DNA of 13,638 nucleotides from Nitrosomonadales bacterium (GTDB lineage: Bacteria; Pseudomonadota; Gammaproteobacteria; Burkholderiales; Sulfuricellaceae): contig PQAG01000040.1 of assembly GCA_003104895.1 (NCBI GenBank), positions 1 through 13,638 on the forward strand. The letters are read 5' to 3'. This document shows, in pieces, positions 1 to 7,799 of this stretch (positions within the stretch are counted from its first letter, which is position 1; the number at the start of each line of letters is the position of its first letter). A model generated the notes under the pieces. The model had not been told where the DNA came from. It was given only the letters and a program-made list of their open reading frames with translations, and made no database searches. Both the position numbers and the translations under genes were made by a program.

Positions 1-158
1 CGTTCTTCTGCAGATAGCTTACCCAGGCCTTTCAAAAGCTCTGTAAGCGCGCCATTTTTTCCGATAAAGCGAGATTTGACCTGATCCAGGTCAGCGGGAT
101 TATCAGTGGCTTCAAATGCTGACAAGCCCTGATTCAGTATTTCTTCCAGTTTTTCCAT
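1..158 (-). CDS. pheS: Phenylalanine--tRNA ligase alpha subunit (N-terminal part, cut by window)
   Basis: The first 52 codons of PheS, which with PheT forms the (alpha-beta)2 enzyme that charges tRNA-Phe in the cytoplasm. The visible N-terminus begins MEKLEEILNQGLSAFEA and continues into FIGKNGALTELLKGLGKL, which matches the N-terminal coiled-coil arm of bacterial PheS. The ATG at 158 is the only reasonable start because an in-frame TAG lies seven codons upstream on the minus strand. The closest Shine-Dalgarno-like string (GAGGT) lies about 14 nt upstream and could be held in a small hairpin, so initiation looks weak or regulated. It follows rplT by 75 bp, as in the enterobacterial thrS-infC-rpmI-rplT-pheST order. 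The rest of the gene lies outside the window. Confidence 0.93.
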   Translation of the reverse strand, partial: MEKLEEILNQGLSAFEATDNPADLDQVKSRFIGKNGALTELLKGLGKLSAEE

Positions 159-172
159 ATTCGGGTCGTGCT

Positions 173-187
173 ACCTCACCGAGAGGT
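173..187 (-). other. Small hairpin covering the only SD-like sequence before pheS
   Basis: On the minus strand ACCTC and GAGGT form a 5-bp stem with a 5-nt loop. The 3' arm is the only purine-rich ribosome-binding-like string upstream of pheS. If the hairpin folds it would mask that string. The stem is short and the spacing to the ATG is long, so a regulatory role is a guess. Confidence 0.25.
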
Positions 188-193
188 TCAAAT

Positions 194-221
194 AAAAAAG
201 GAGGCCTGAGCCTCCTTTTTT
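194..221 (-). terminator. Rho-independent terminator/attenuator between rplT and pheS
   Basis: A perfect inverted repeat, AAAAAAGGAGGC / GCCTCCTTTTTT, with a 4-nt loop and a U-run on both strands. It begins 13 bp after the rplT stop and ends 36 bp before the pheS ATG. For the minus strand it would end the thrS-infC-rpmI-rplT transcript or attenuate entry into pheS. In E. coli a pheM leader peptide and attenuator sit at this place; here no phenylalanine-rich leader peptide fits between rplT and the hairpin. Confidence 0.85.
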
Positions 222-233
222 AGGTTCTACTGC

Positions 234-593
234 TTAAGCGCTGAGGCTGGCTTTAGCTTGTTCGGCAATCCTGGCAAATGCAGGCTTGTCAAACACGGCC
301 AGATCGGCCAACACTTTGCGGTCCATATCGATCGCAGCCTTCTTGAGGCCATTGATGAACACGCTATAGGTCATGCCCAGTTCACGGGCTGCCGCGTTGA
401 TACGGACAATCCACAGGGCGCGGAACTGGCGCTTGCGCTGACGGCGGTCACGGTAGGCGTATTGACCAGCCTTCATTACCGCTTCTTTAGCGATGCGATA
501 GACGTTCTTGCGGCGGCCACGGTAGCCCTTGGCCTGGTCCAGTACTTTCTTGTGACGGGCGCGAGCCGTTACACCACGTTTTACTCTTGGCAT
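234..593 (-). CDS. rplT: 50S ribosomal protein L20
   Basis: 119-residue L20, a primary 23S rRNA-binding protein needed early in large-subunit assembly. It begins MPRVKRGVTARARHKKVLDQ, has the family's very basic N-terminal extension (residues 1-60, with the RGRRKNVYRIAKEAVMKA segment) and a globular C-terminal part beginning near ALWIVRINAAARELG. The length is normal for the family. The start is supported by AAGGAG eight nt upstream, which overlaps the rpmI stop codon (TAAGGAG), so translation of the two genes is probably coupled. L20 is known in E. coli to repress its own operon through a site near rpmI; whether that holds here cannot be read from sequence alone. Confidence 0.98.
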   Translation of the reverse strand: MPRVKRGVTARARHKKVLDQAKGYRGRRKNVYRIAKEAVMKAGQYAYRDRRQRKRQFRALWIVRINAAARELGMTYSVFINGLKKAAIDMDRKVLADLAVFDKPAFARIAEQAKASLSA

Positions 594-605
594 TTTACGG
601 TCTCC

Positions 606-803
606 TTATGCGTACGGCATCATGGCGCGAACCTGGCGCATGTTGCTCTCTGCAACCATGGTCGTGCCACGCAACTGGCGTTTACGTTTGGTGGTTTTCT
701 TGGTCAGGATGTGACGCAGGTGGGAATGGGTGCGCTTGACGCCACCGCCGCCCAGAGCATTGAAGCGCTTTTTGGCGCCGCTCTTGGTTTTCATCTTAGG
801 CAT
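606..803 (-). CDS. rpmI: 50S ribosomal protein L35
   Basis: 65-residue L35, a small basic protein of the large ribosomal subunit. It begins MPKMKTKSGAKKRFNALG and carries the conserved RHILTKKTTKRKRQLRGT core at about residues 29-47. The length matches the family. AGGAG lies six nt upstream of the ATG at 803. It sits 12 bp before rplT and 150 bp after infC. In this operon type the gap upstream of rpmI is where L20 autoregulation acts in E. coli. Confidence 0.97.
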   Translation of the reverse strand: MPKMKTKSGAKKRFNALGGGGVKRTHSHLRHILTKKTTKRKRQLRGTTMVAESNMRQVRAMMPYA

Positions 804-838
804 TTACTACTCCTGGTTTATAACATGGATCTGGGCGT

Positions 839-851
839 TCTCCGACGGAGA
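839..851 (-). other. Small hairpin in the rpmI leader
   Basis: TCTCC-GTC-GGAGA on the minus strand forms a perfect 5-bp stem with a 3-nt loop, 36 nt upstream of the rpmI start. It is a candidate part of a leader structure controlling rpmI-rplT translation. I do not recognise a known L20 target motif in it. Confidence 0.25.
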
Positions 852-882
852 CACTTGTTAGCCTGGATACCACTTGTTTAAG

Positions 883-953
883 TTGTTAGCTGTCAGCATT
901 CAGCCATCAGTTGAGAAATCACATACTGACAACTGCCGGCTGACGACTGACCA
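883..953. repeat. Degenerate TCAGC/CTGAC repeat tract between infC and rpmI
   Basis: About 70 bp between infC and rpmI is made largely of variants of a pentamer-like TCAGC / CTGAC / TCAGT unit: on the plus strand GTCAGC, TTCAGCC, ATCAGTT, ACTGACAACTG, GGCTGACGACTGACC. The units alternate in orientation, so several weak stem-loops are possible. Such imperfect tracts look like intergenic low-complexity repeats rather than coding sequence; no ORF with family similarity is seen in it. Confidence 0.5.
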
Positions 954-1472
954 CTATTTCTTCTTTGGCGACAGCACCATCACCATCTGCCGGCCTTCCA
1001 TCTTGGGGAACTGTTCGACCACGCCGTATTCGGCCAGATCGGCTTCCACCCGTTTCAGCAGGCGCATCCCCAATTCCTGGTGGGTAATTTCACGCCCGCG
1101 AAATCGCAGAGTAATTTTCGTTTTGTCGCCTTCCCCGAGGAAGCGGACCAGGTTGCGTAACTTGACCTGATAGTCCCCTTCGTCGGTGCCCGGCCGGAAC
1201 TTCACTTCCTTGACCTGGATCTGCTTCTGCTTCAGCTTGGCTTCGTGCTGTTTCTTGCTCTCGCTGTATTTAAATTTACCGTAATCCATCAAGCGGCACA
1301 CCGGCGGCTGCGCCGTGGGCGCAATCTCTACCAGATCGACTTCTGCGTCTTCCGCCATCTGCATGGCAGTGGACAAACTTACGATGCCGAGTGGCTCGCC
1401 TTCTACACCAACCAACCGGAGTTCTGGAACAGTGATTTCACCGTTAATCCGGTTTTCTTTTGCCTGAGCGAT
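954..1472 (-). CDS. infC: Translation initiation factor IF-3 (ATC start codon)
   Basis: 172-residue IF-3, which binds the 30S subunit, prevents 50S joining and proofreads the start codon and initiator tRNA. The N-domain contains NRINGEITVPELRLVGVEGE and continues to about residue 80 (DLVEIAPTAQPPVCRLMDYG). A lysine-rich linker follows, then the C-domain (VKEVKFRPGTDEGDYQVK, KITLRFRGREITHQELG) ending MVMVLSPKKK. The start is placed at ATC (1472-1470), giving (M)AQAKENRINGE. GGAG lies eight nt upstream, there is no ATG/GTG/TTG between the in-frame TGA six codons upstream and this point, and a start at the first TTG (1415) would delete the conserved NRINGE segment. Rare AUU/AUC-type starts are a known hallmark of infC and underlie its autoregulation. 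It is 25 bp after thrS. Confidence 0.95.
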   Translation of the reverse strand: MAQAKENRINGEITVPELRLVGVEGEPLGIVSLSTAMQMAEDAEVDLVEIAPTAQPPVCRLMDYGKFKYSESKKQHEAKLKQKQIQVKEVKFRPGTDEGDYQVKLRNLVRFLGEGDKTKITLRFRGREITHQELGMRLLKRVEADLAEYGVVEQFPKMEGRQMVMVLSPKKK

Positions 1473-1497
1473 AACTAAATCTCCAAATCAATAAAAA

Positions 1498-3414
1498 TTA
1501 AGCCGCGCTTCCCTTATCGGCCAGATCTCCAGCCAAGCGCTCGAGCAGGGCTTCAAGCGACATCTGGCCAAGGTCTTCGCCCTTACGGGTCCGCACGGCA
1601 ACAAGTTCGGAAGCCACTTCTTTATCCCCGATTACCAGAAGATAAGGCAGCCTCTGCATGCTATGTTCCCGAATTTTATAGGTAATCTTCTCATTTCTCA
1701 AGTCCAGATGTACACGGAACCCATTTTGCCTCAGTTTTTCAGCTAGTTGAGTCGCATATTCAGCCTGAGATTCGGAAATATTCAGGATTGCCATCTGCAC
1801 CGGCGCCAGCCACAAAGGATATGCGCCCGCATAGTGCTCGATCAGAATGCCGATGAAGCGTTCCATTGAGCCGAGGATCGCTCGGTGCAGCATCACCGGG
1901 ATTTTGCGCGTATTGTCCTCGGCCACATATTCTGCGCCAAGGCGCTCCGGCAACGCAAAATCGAGCTGCAATGTCCCGCACTGCCACACGCGTCCGAGAC
2001 AATCCTTCAGGGCAAATTCGATTTTTGGCCCATAGAACGCGCCCTCGCCCGGCTGAAGCTGGTATTCCAGGCCTTCGGCAGACAGCGCCTCGGCCAGTGA
2101 AGATTCGGCACGATCCCAGACCGCATCGCTGCCGATGCGTTTCTCAGGGCGCGTGGATAGCTTCACCTGGATATCGCGGAAGCCGAAATCGGCATACACC
2201 TTCTGCGTCAGCTCGATGAACGCCAAGGCCTCGCTCTGTATCTGTTCTTCCATGCAGAAGATGTGCGCATCATCCTGTGTGAAACCGCGCACGCGCATGA
2301 TTCCATGCAGCGCGCCGGAAGGCTCGTTGCGGTGGCAGCAGCCGAATTCCGCCAGGCGCAGGGGAAGATCGCGATAGCTTTTCAGGCCCTGGTTGAACAC
2401 CTGGATATGCGCCGGGCAGTTCATCGGCTTGACAGCGTAATCGCGATTTTCAGATGACGTGGTGAACATGTTTTCTGCGTACATCTCCCAGTGGCCGGAC
2501 TTTTCCCACAGGGAGCGGTCCATCACCTGGGGGGTGCGGATTTCCTGGTAGCCGTTATCGCGGAACACCTGGCGCATGTACTGTTCGACCACCTGCCAGA
2601 TATGCCAGCCCTTGGGGTGCCAGAACACCATGCCAGGGGCTTCTTCCTGCAAGTGAAACAGATCCTGGGCCTTGCCGATCTTGCGGTGATCGCGTTTTTC
2701 TGCTTCTTCCAGACGGCGCAGATACGCTTCCTGGTCTTCCTTTTTCGCCCAAGCCGTGCCGTAGATGCGCTGCAGCATCTCGTTTTTTGAGTCGCCACGC
2801 CAGTAGGCGCCGGCCACCTTCATCAGCTTGAATACCTTGAGCTTGCCGGTTGAAGGCACATGCGGTCCGCGACACAGATCGGTGAATTCGCCCTGGGTGT
2901 AAAGCGACAAATCCTCTTCGCTGGGAATGGACTCGATGATTTGTGCCTTGTAATGCTCGCCCAGATTCTTGAAAAAATGGATCGCATCGGTACGTGACAC
3001 CACCTTGCGCTCGACTTTCAGATCAGCCTTGACGATTTCCGACATCTTTTTTTCGATGGCCTGCAAATCTTCTGGCGTAAAGGGGCGTTTGTAGGAAAAA
3101 TCGTAAAAGAAGCCATCCTCGATCACCGGCCCAATTGTGACCTGCGCTTCAGGAAACAGCGCTTTAACCGCCTGAGCCAGCAAATGCGCGGCGGAATGCC
3201 GGATCACATCCTGCCCGTCTACATCCTTGTCCGTGACAATGGCCAGATCGGCATCGTCCTCGATCAGAAACGAGGTATCCACCAGTTTGCCATTGACCCT
3301 GCCAGCCAGTGCCACGCGCGCCAAACCGGCGCCGATATTGGCGGCCGCCTCGGCCACCGTCACCGCTTGTTCAAACTTGCGCTCGGAACCATCAGGTAAA
3401 CGAATTACAGGCAT
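1498..3414 (-). CDS. thrS: Threonine--tRNA ligase
   Basis: 638-residue class II ThrRS, which charges tRNA-Thr and hydrolyses mischarged Ser-tRNA. Domain order: TGS domain (residues 1-61), editing domain with HSAAH (H73, H77) and the CRGPH pair (C181, H185), catalytic core with zinc ligands C333 (MNCP), H384 (DDAHIF) and H510, motif 2 around FGCCHRNEPSGALHGIMRVR, and a C-terminal anticodon-binding domain from about residue 535. All key residues fall at nearly the same numbers as in E. coli. The ATG at 3414 gives the expected MPVIRLPDGS start; the ribosome site is weak (GGA about 9 nt upstream). It lies 52 bp downstream of tRNA-Val, with a terminator hairpin in that gap, and 25 bp before infC. 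Confidence 0.98.
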   Translation of the reverse strand: MPVIRLPDGSERKFEQAVTVAEAAANIGAGLARVALAGRVNGKLVDTSFLIEDDADLAIVTDKDVDGQDVIRHSAAHLLAQAVKALFPEAQVTIGPVIEDGFFYDFSYKRPFTPEDLQAIEKKMSEIVKADLKVERKVVSRTDAIHFFKNLGEHYKAQIIESIPSEEDLSLYTQGEFTDLCRGPHVPSTGKLKVFKLMKVAGAYWRGDSKNEMLQRIYGTAWAKKEDQEAYLRRLEEAEKRDHRKIGKAQDLFHLQEEAPGMVFWHPKGWHIWQVVEQYMRQVFRDNGYQEIRTPQVMDRSLWEKSGHWEMYAENMFTTSSENRDYAVKPMNCPAHIQVFNQGLKSYRDLPLRLAEFGCCHRNEPSGALHGIMRVRGFTQDDAHIFCMEEQIQSEALAFIELTQKVYADFGFRDIQVKLSTRPEKRIGSDAVWDRAESSLAEALSAEGLEYQLQPGEGAFYGPKIEFALKDCLGRVWQCGTLQLDFALPERLGAEYVAEDNTRKIPVMLHRAILGSMERFIGILIEHYAGAYPLWLAPVQMAILNISESQAEYATQLAEKLRQNGFRVHLDLRNEKITYKIREHSMQRLPYLLVIGDKEVASELVAVRTRKGEDLGQMSLEALLERLAGDLADKGSAA

Positions 3415-3432
3415 AGAAATCAGTCCGGAAAC

Positions 3433-3457
3433 AAAAAATGCGGCATGGCCGCATTTT
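3433..3457 (-). terminator. Rho-independent terminator after tRNA-Val, directly upstream of thrS
   Basis: On the minus strand AAAATGCGGC and GCCGCATTTT form a 10-bp stem with a 3-nt loop, followed by a U-run (TTTTTTGTTT). It begins 9 bp after the tRNA-Val CCA end, and its U-run ends only about 18 bp before the thrS ATG, leaving no room for a separate promoter. It would end the tRNA-Val transcript, and thrS must depend on read-through or on a promoter inside or upstream of the tRNA gene. Confidence 0.85.
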
Positions 3458-3466
3458 AGGAAAAGC

Positions 3467-3543
3467 TGGTAGGCGCGATTGGACTCGAACCAACGACCCC
3501 CACCATGTCAAGGTGATGCTCTAACCAGCTGAGCTACGCGCCT
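3467..3543 (-). tRNA. tRNA-Val (anticodon GAC)
   Basis: A 77-nt cloverleaf: acceptor AGGCGCG paired with CGCGCCT, D-arm GCTC/GAGC, anticodon stem TCACC/GGTGG (one T-G pair) around loop TTGACAT giving anticodon GAC for GUC/GUU, T-arm with GGTTCGAGTCC, discriminator A and an encoded CCA. It is preceded by a strong promoter on the same strand and followed by a terminator hairpin, then thrS. Confidence 0.97.
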
Positions 3544-3555
3544 AAGGGTGGCCGA

Positions 3556-3584
3556 ATTATACGGAGAAGTCGGCGACAATACAA
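3556..3584 (-). promoter_or_regulatory. Sigma-70 promoter for tRNA-Val and probably the thrS operon
   Basis: On the minus strand the -10 is a perfect TATAAT (3561-3556) and a TTGTAT -35 lies exactly 17 bp upstream (3584-3579). The mature tRNA-Val begins 12 bp after the -10, and the discriminator TCGGCC is GC-rich, as is common at stringently controlled stable-RNA promoters. No other convincing promoter is seen between here and thrS. Confidence 0.7.
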
Positions 3585-3602
3585 CGAAAACCTTTCGCGG
3601 TC

Positions 3603-6600
3603 CTATCCCACCCACTTGCGCGCGTTGCGGAACATGCGCAGCCAAGGCCCATCCTCGCCCCAGCCTTCGGGATGCCAGGAGTGCTGCACGGTGCGGAATA
3701 CCCGTTCCGGATGCGGCATCATGATGGTGAAACGGCCATCCGGCGTGGTCAGGCCGGTGATGCCGTCCGGCGAGCCGTTGGGGTTTGCAGGGTAGCTTTG
3801 CGCAGGCTGGCCGCGATGATCGACGTAACGCAATGCCACCAGCGCTTTCTGCCGCGCCTCGGTCGAGGCAAACTCGGCATAGCCCTCGCCGTGGGCAACC
3901 ACGATGGGAAGCCGGCTACCCGCCATGCCGTCGAGGAACAGGGAAGAACTGTTTGGCACTTCCACAGTGACAAAGCGCGCCTCGAACTGCTCCGACTTGT
4001 TGCGCACGAAGTGGGGCCAGTTTTCTGCGCCGGGAATAATGGCGTGGAGATTGCTCATCATCTGGCAACCGTTGCACACCCCGAGCGCAAACGAGTCGCC
4101 ACGCTGGAAAAACGCTTCGAATTCACTGCGGGCGCGGGCATTGAACAGGATAGACTTGGCCCAGCCCTCCCCCGCTCCCAGCACGTCGCCATAGGAGAAA
4201 CCACCGCATGCCACCAGGCCCTTGAAATCACTAAGTGATACGCGTCCGGCGATGATGTCGCTCATGTGCACATCCACTGCCGAGAATCCGGCGCGGTCGA
4301 AAGCCGCCGCCATTTCCACCTGTCCGTTCACGCCCTGCTCGCGCAGGATCGCCATGGCAGGGCGGACGCCGCTGTTGATGAAGGGCGCGGCGATGTTGTC
4401 ACTAAGGTCGAACGTGGGTGCGGCCTGCAATCCGGTATCGGCCTGGTCGAGAATACGGTCGAACTCCTGCTGCGCGCACTCCGGATTGTCGCGCAATTTC
4501 TGCATCTGGCAGGTGGTTTCCGACCAGGCTCGCTGCAGGTCCACACGGCTCTCGCTGAACACTTCCGCCTCATTGCGCAGAATACGCAGCCGGTCATCCT
4601 GGTTGAGCGTACCGAGAACGTGGAATTCGCTGCGCATCCCGGCATCGAAGAAAGCCTGCATCACTGCTGGCGTGTCGGTGCGGCGCACCTGCAGGACCGC
4701 GCCCAGTTCCTCGTTGAACAGCACGCCAAAAATGCGGCTCGAATAACTTCCGGCGGGGATTTCGGGCTCGGCCTTGCCACTCTCCTCCACATCGCTGCGG
4801 ATCTGCTCGTAGCACAGCTCGTCAACATCCAGCGTGATGCCGGCATGGCCGGTGAACATCATTTCGCACAGGGAGACGAACAGACCTCCATCGGAACGAT
4901 CGTGATAAGCCAAGATCCTGCCGTCACGGTTGAGTTTCTGCACCGTTTCAAAAAACGCCTTGAGATGTGCGGCCGCCAGCACGTCCGGCGCATCGTCACC
5001 GACCTGGCCATAGACCTGGGCCAGCGCGGAGCCGCCGAGACGGGCGCGGCCACGGCCAAGATCGATCAGAATCAGATCGGTGTCGCCCAGATCGGCGCGC
5101 AGCTGGGGGGTCAGCGTGCAGCGCGCGTCCGGCGTAGGCGCAAAGGCGGAAATAATCAGCGAAAGCGGGGAAGTCACCGACTTCTTGGTGCCGTCCTCCT
5201 CCCATACCGACTTCATCGACATAGAGTCCTTGCCCACCGGGATGCTCACACCCAGCTCCGGACAGAATTCCATACCGACCGCGTGCACCGTATCGTACAG
5301 GGACGCATCCTCGCCAGGATGCCCCGCCGCCACCATCCAGTTGGCAGAAAGCTTGATGTCGCCGATGTCGCCGATCAGTGCGGCAGCGATGTTGGTGATG
5401 GCCTCGCCGATCGCCATACGCCCAGAGGCGGGGGCGTCCAGCAGGGCCAGCGGGGCGCGCTCACCCATGGCAAAGGCTTCGCCGCGATAGGTGTCATAGC
5501 CCATGGTGGTCACCGCCACGTCCGCAACCGGTACTTGCCACGGGCCGACAAACTGGTCGCGCGCTGTGAAGCCGCCAACGGTACGGTCACCGATACTGAT
5601 GAGAAAAGTCTTGTCTCCCACGCTGGGCAGGCGCAGCACGCGGTAGGCCGCATCCTTCAACTCCAGTTTTTCCACGTCGAATGCAGTCAGGACGCGCTGC
5701 GCGTGGGCCACGGTGCGGGTCATGCGCGGCGGCTTGCCGAGCAGGACATTCATGTCCATGTCCACCGGCTTGTTGCCGAAATGGCTGTCTTCCAACACCA
5801 GCTGGTGATCTTCCGTGGCCTCCCCGATCACGGCAAAAGGGCAGCGCTCGCGCTCGCACATGGCGGCAAATGCCGCCAGGCTTTCCGGCGCGATGGCCAG
5901 CACATAGCGCTCCTGCGCCTCGTTGGACCAGATCTGCATCGGAGACATGCCGGGTTCCTCCGAAGGCACGTCGCGCAGGCGGAAATGCCCTCCCTTGCCG
6001 GAACCATGAACCAGTTCGGGCAGGGCATTGGAAATGCCACCCGCGCCGACATCGTGGATGGAAAGAATCGGGTTGGCCGCACCCATCTGCCAGCAGCGGT
6101 CAATGACCTCCTGGGCACGGCGCTGCATTTCCGGGTTGCCGCGCTGCACCGAGTCGAAATCCAGGTTCTCGGCATTGGCGCCGGTATCCATGCTGGAGGC
6201 CGCGCCGCCGCCCAGGCCGATCAGCATGCCTGGTCCGCCCAGCTGGATCAGCAGGGCGCCGGGCTTGACCTCACCCTTGAACGAGTGCCGGCCGGAAATG
6301 TTGCCCACGCCGCCGGCAAGCATGATGGGTTTGTGGTAGCCGCGCATCTCTCCGGCGACTTCTTCCTCGAAAGTGCGGAAATAGCCGGCCAGGTTGGGGC
6401 GGCCAAATTCGTTGTTGAAGGCGGCAGCGCCGATCGGGCCTTCGAGCATGATCTGCAGGGCCGAGGCGATGCGCCCCGGTTTGCCGTAATTGCCTTCCCA
6501 GGGCTGAATGAAGCCAGGAATGTTGAGATTGGAAACTGAAAAGCCGCACAGGCCCGCTTTCGGCTTGGAGCCGATACCGGTTGCACCCTCGTCGCGAATC

Positions 6601-7571
6601 TCGCCGCCCGAACCAGTGGCTGCGCCGGGGAAAGGGGAAATGGCGGTGGGATGATTATGGGTTTCCACTTTCATCAGGATGTGGGTTTTTTCGCTGACGT
6701 AGCGGTAACGCCTGCCTTCGCTATCCGGGTAGAAACGTGCAATTTCGGCGCCCTCGATCACCGAGGAATTATCCGAGTAGGCGACCACCGTCCCGCGCGG
6801 CGCCTTGGCGTGAGTGTTGCGGATCATGCCAAACAGCGAGTGCGGCTGCGGCTTGCCGTCGATCACCCAGTCGGCGTTGAAAATCTTGTGGCGGCAGTGT
6901 TCCGAGTTGGCCTGCGCGAACATCATCAGTTCCACATCGGTGGGGTTGCGCCCGATGCGGGTGAAGTTCTCTACCAGATAGTCGGTTTCATCCGCCGATA
7001 GCGCCAGCCCCCACTCACGATTAGCCTGTTCCAGCGCCGCTGCACCCCCGCCCAGGATATCCACCACGCGCAGCGGCTGCGGATTTACATGATGGAACAG
7101 CTTTTCGGCCTGGGCAAAATCAGTCAGCACCATTTCGGTCATGCGATCGTGAATCAGCGGCAACAGTCCGGGTTTTTCCTCAGCCGTCAAAGCCGACCCG
7201 TCACGTTTCTGCACATAGAAGGCGATGCCTCGCTCGATGCGCTCGATCATTTCCAGGCCGCAATGACGCGCAATATCCGTGGCCTTGGATGACCAGGGCG
7301 AAATCGTGCCGAAACGCGGCGTCACCAGCAACAATTCGCCCTTGGGCTGTTCTTCCTTGGCTGCCGGTCCGTAGCTCAATATCTGTGCCAGCCGTTCATG
7401 TTCGGACGCATCCAGTGCGCGGTCAGCCGCGACAAAATGCCAGTATTCGGCATAAACATGGGAGATGGCTGAAACGCTCGCCGCCAGGGAGAGCATCAGT
7501 TTCTCGTAGCGGAAGGGGGAAAGGGCGTTGCGGCCGCGCAGCAAGATGGTTTGAAGTTTGGGTTGCGACAT
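3603..7571 (-). CDS. purL: Phosphoribosylformylglycinamidine synthase, single-chain type
   Basis: 1322-residue large-type PurL, the fourth step of purine synthesis: FGAR + glutamine + ATP to FGAM. This form fuses what other bacteria encode as PurS, PurL and PurQ. An N-terminal PurS-like region covers roughly residues 1-150. The FGAM synthetase part contains NSEHCRH (222-228), ETHNHPT (303-309) and ATGSGGEIRDEGATG (318-332), followed by the second synthetase half. The C-terminal class I glutamine amidotransferase contains GVCNGCQMMS (nucleophile Cys about 1166) and PHPERVFR (His about 1287, Glu about 1289). It ends in the typical MFRNARKWVG. Length is close to the E. coli enzyme (1295). GGAAG five nt before the ATG supports the start. 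It is a stand-alone gene followed by tRNA-Val; no clear terminator separates them. Confidence 0.98.
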   Translation of the reverse strand: MSQPKLQTILLRGRNALSPFRYEKLMLSLAASVSAISHVYAEYWHFVAADRALDASEHERLAQILSYGPAAKEEQPKGELLLVTPRFGTISPWSSKATDIARHCGLEMIERIERGIAFYVQKRDGSALTAEEKPGLLPLIHDRMTEMVLTDFAQAEKLFHHVNPQPLRVVDILGGGAAALEQANREWGLALSADETDYLVENFTRIGRNPTDVELMMFAQANSEHCRHKIFNADWVIDGKPQPHSLFGMIRNTHAKAPRGTVVAYSDNSSVIEGAEIARFYPDSEGRRYRYVSEKTHILMKVETHNHPTAISPFPGAATGSGGEIRDEGATGIGSKPKAGLCGFSVSNLNIPGFIQPWEGNYGKPGRIASALQIMLEGPIGAAAFNNEFGRPNLAGYFRTFEEEVAGEMRGYHKPIMLAGGVGNISGRHSFKGEVKPGALLIQLGGPGMLIGLGGGAASSMDTGANAENLDFDSVQRGNPEMQRRAQEVIDRCWQMGAANPILSIHDVGAGGISNALPELVHGSGKGGHFRLRDVPSEEPGMSPMQIWSNEAQERYVLAIAPESLAAFAAMCERERCPFAVIGEATEDHQLVLEDSHFGNKPVDMDMNVLLGKPPRMTRTVAHAQRVLTAFDVEKLELKDAAYRVLRLPSVGDKTFLISIGDRTVGGFTARDQFVGPWQVPVADVAVTTMGYDTYRGEAFAMGERAPLALLDAPASGRMAIGEAITNIAAALIGDIGDIKLSANWMVAAGHPGEDASLYDTVHAVGMEFCPELGVSIPVGKDSMSMKSVWEEDGTKKSVTSPLSLIISAFAPTPDARCTLTPQLRADLGDTDLILIDLGRGRARLGGSALAQVYGQVGDDAPDVLAAAHLKAFFETVQKLNRDGRILAYHDRSDGGLFVSLCEMMFTGHAGITLDVDELCYEQIRSDVEESGKAEPEIPAGSYSSRIFGVLFNEELGAVLQVRRTDTPAVMQAFFDAGMRSEFHVLGTLNQDDRLRILRNEAEVFSESRVDLQRAWSETTCQMQKLRDNPECAQQEFDRILDQADTGLQAAPTFDLSDNIAAPFINSGVRPAMAILREQGVNGQVEMAAAFDRAGFSAVDVHMSDIIAGRVSLSDFKGLVACGGFSYGDVLGAGEGWAKSILFNARARSEFEAFFQRGDSFALGVCNGCQMMSNLHAIIPGAENWPHFVRNKSEQFEARFVTVEVPNSSSLFLDGMAGSRLPIVVAHGEGYAEFASTEARQKALVALRYVDHRGQPAQSYPANPNGSPDGITGLTTPDGRFTIMMPHPERVFRTVQHSWHPEGWGEDGPWLRMFRNARKWVG

Positions 7572-7604
7572 GGAACTTCCGGAGCAGATTTAGGGTAAGC
7601 CGCG

Positions 7605-7610
7605 ATTTTA
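7605..7610 (-). promoter_or_regulatory. Candidate -10 box for purL
   Basis: TAAAAT on the minus strand lies 33 bp upstream of the purL ATG, in the context GGGGTAAAATCGCGG. No good -35 is found at 16-18 bp, and no PurR-like 16-bp palindrome is visible. The rest of the 228-bp gap (7572-7799) shows no gene or riboswitch that I recognise. Confidence 0.4.
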
Positions 7611-7799
7611 CCCCAAAACACCCCGGCTTAAGAGCCAGACCTTGTGTGCCATGCAACGACAAGCCAGCCGAGTGCTTTCGCAGTTCGCGCCCGCACGTGC
7701 CAGCTGGCATGGCGGGGCAGACCGCTAACGAATAAATAGCCCCGTACCCGGCGCGAATGCCAAGCGAATGACTCAGTGGCTGTGTGAAGCATTTGCAGA

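Noticed and set aside
258..881. A 207-codon plus-strand frame over rplT and rpmI
   Set aside because: It is antisense to two certain ribosomal protein genes and has no recognisable motif.
954..1415. infC starting at TTG 1415
   Set aside because: It would remove the conserved NRINGEITVPELR segment; ATC 1472 with GGAG upstream fits the family.
3453..3481. TAAAAT (minus strand) as a private thrS -10 box
   Set aside because: The box is part of the terminator stem, and the matching -35 position reads CAATCG, which is not a promoter element.
4266..6539. A 757-codon open frame on the plus strand, antisense to purL
   Set aside because: It lies wholly inside the intact, conserved purL and reads as low-complexity His/Arg/Ala/Gly-rich sequence with no motif; long antisense frames are common opposite GC-rich genes.
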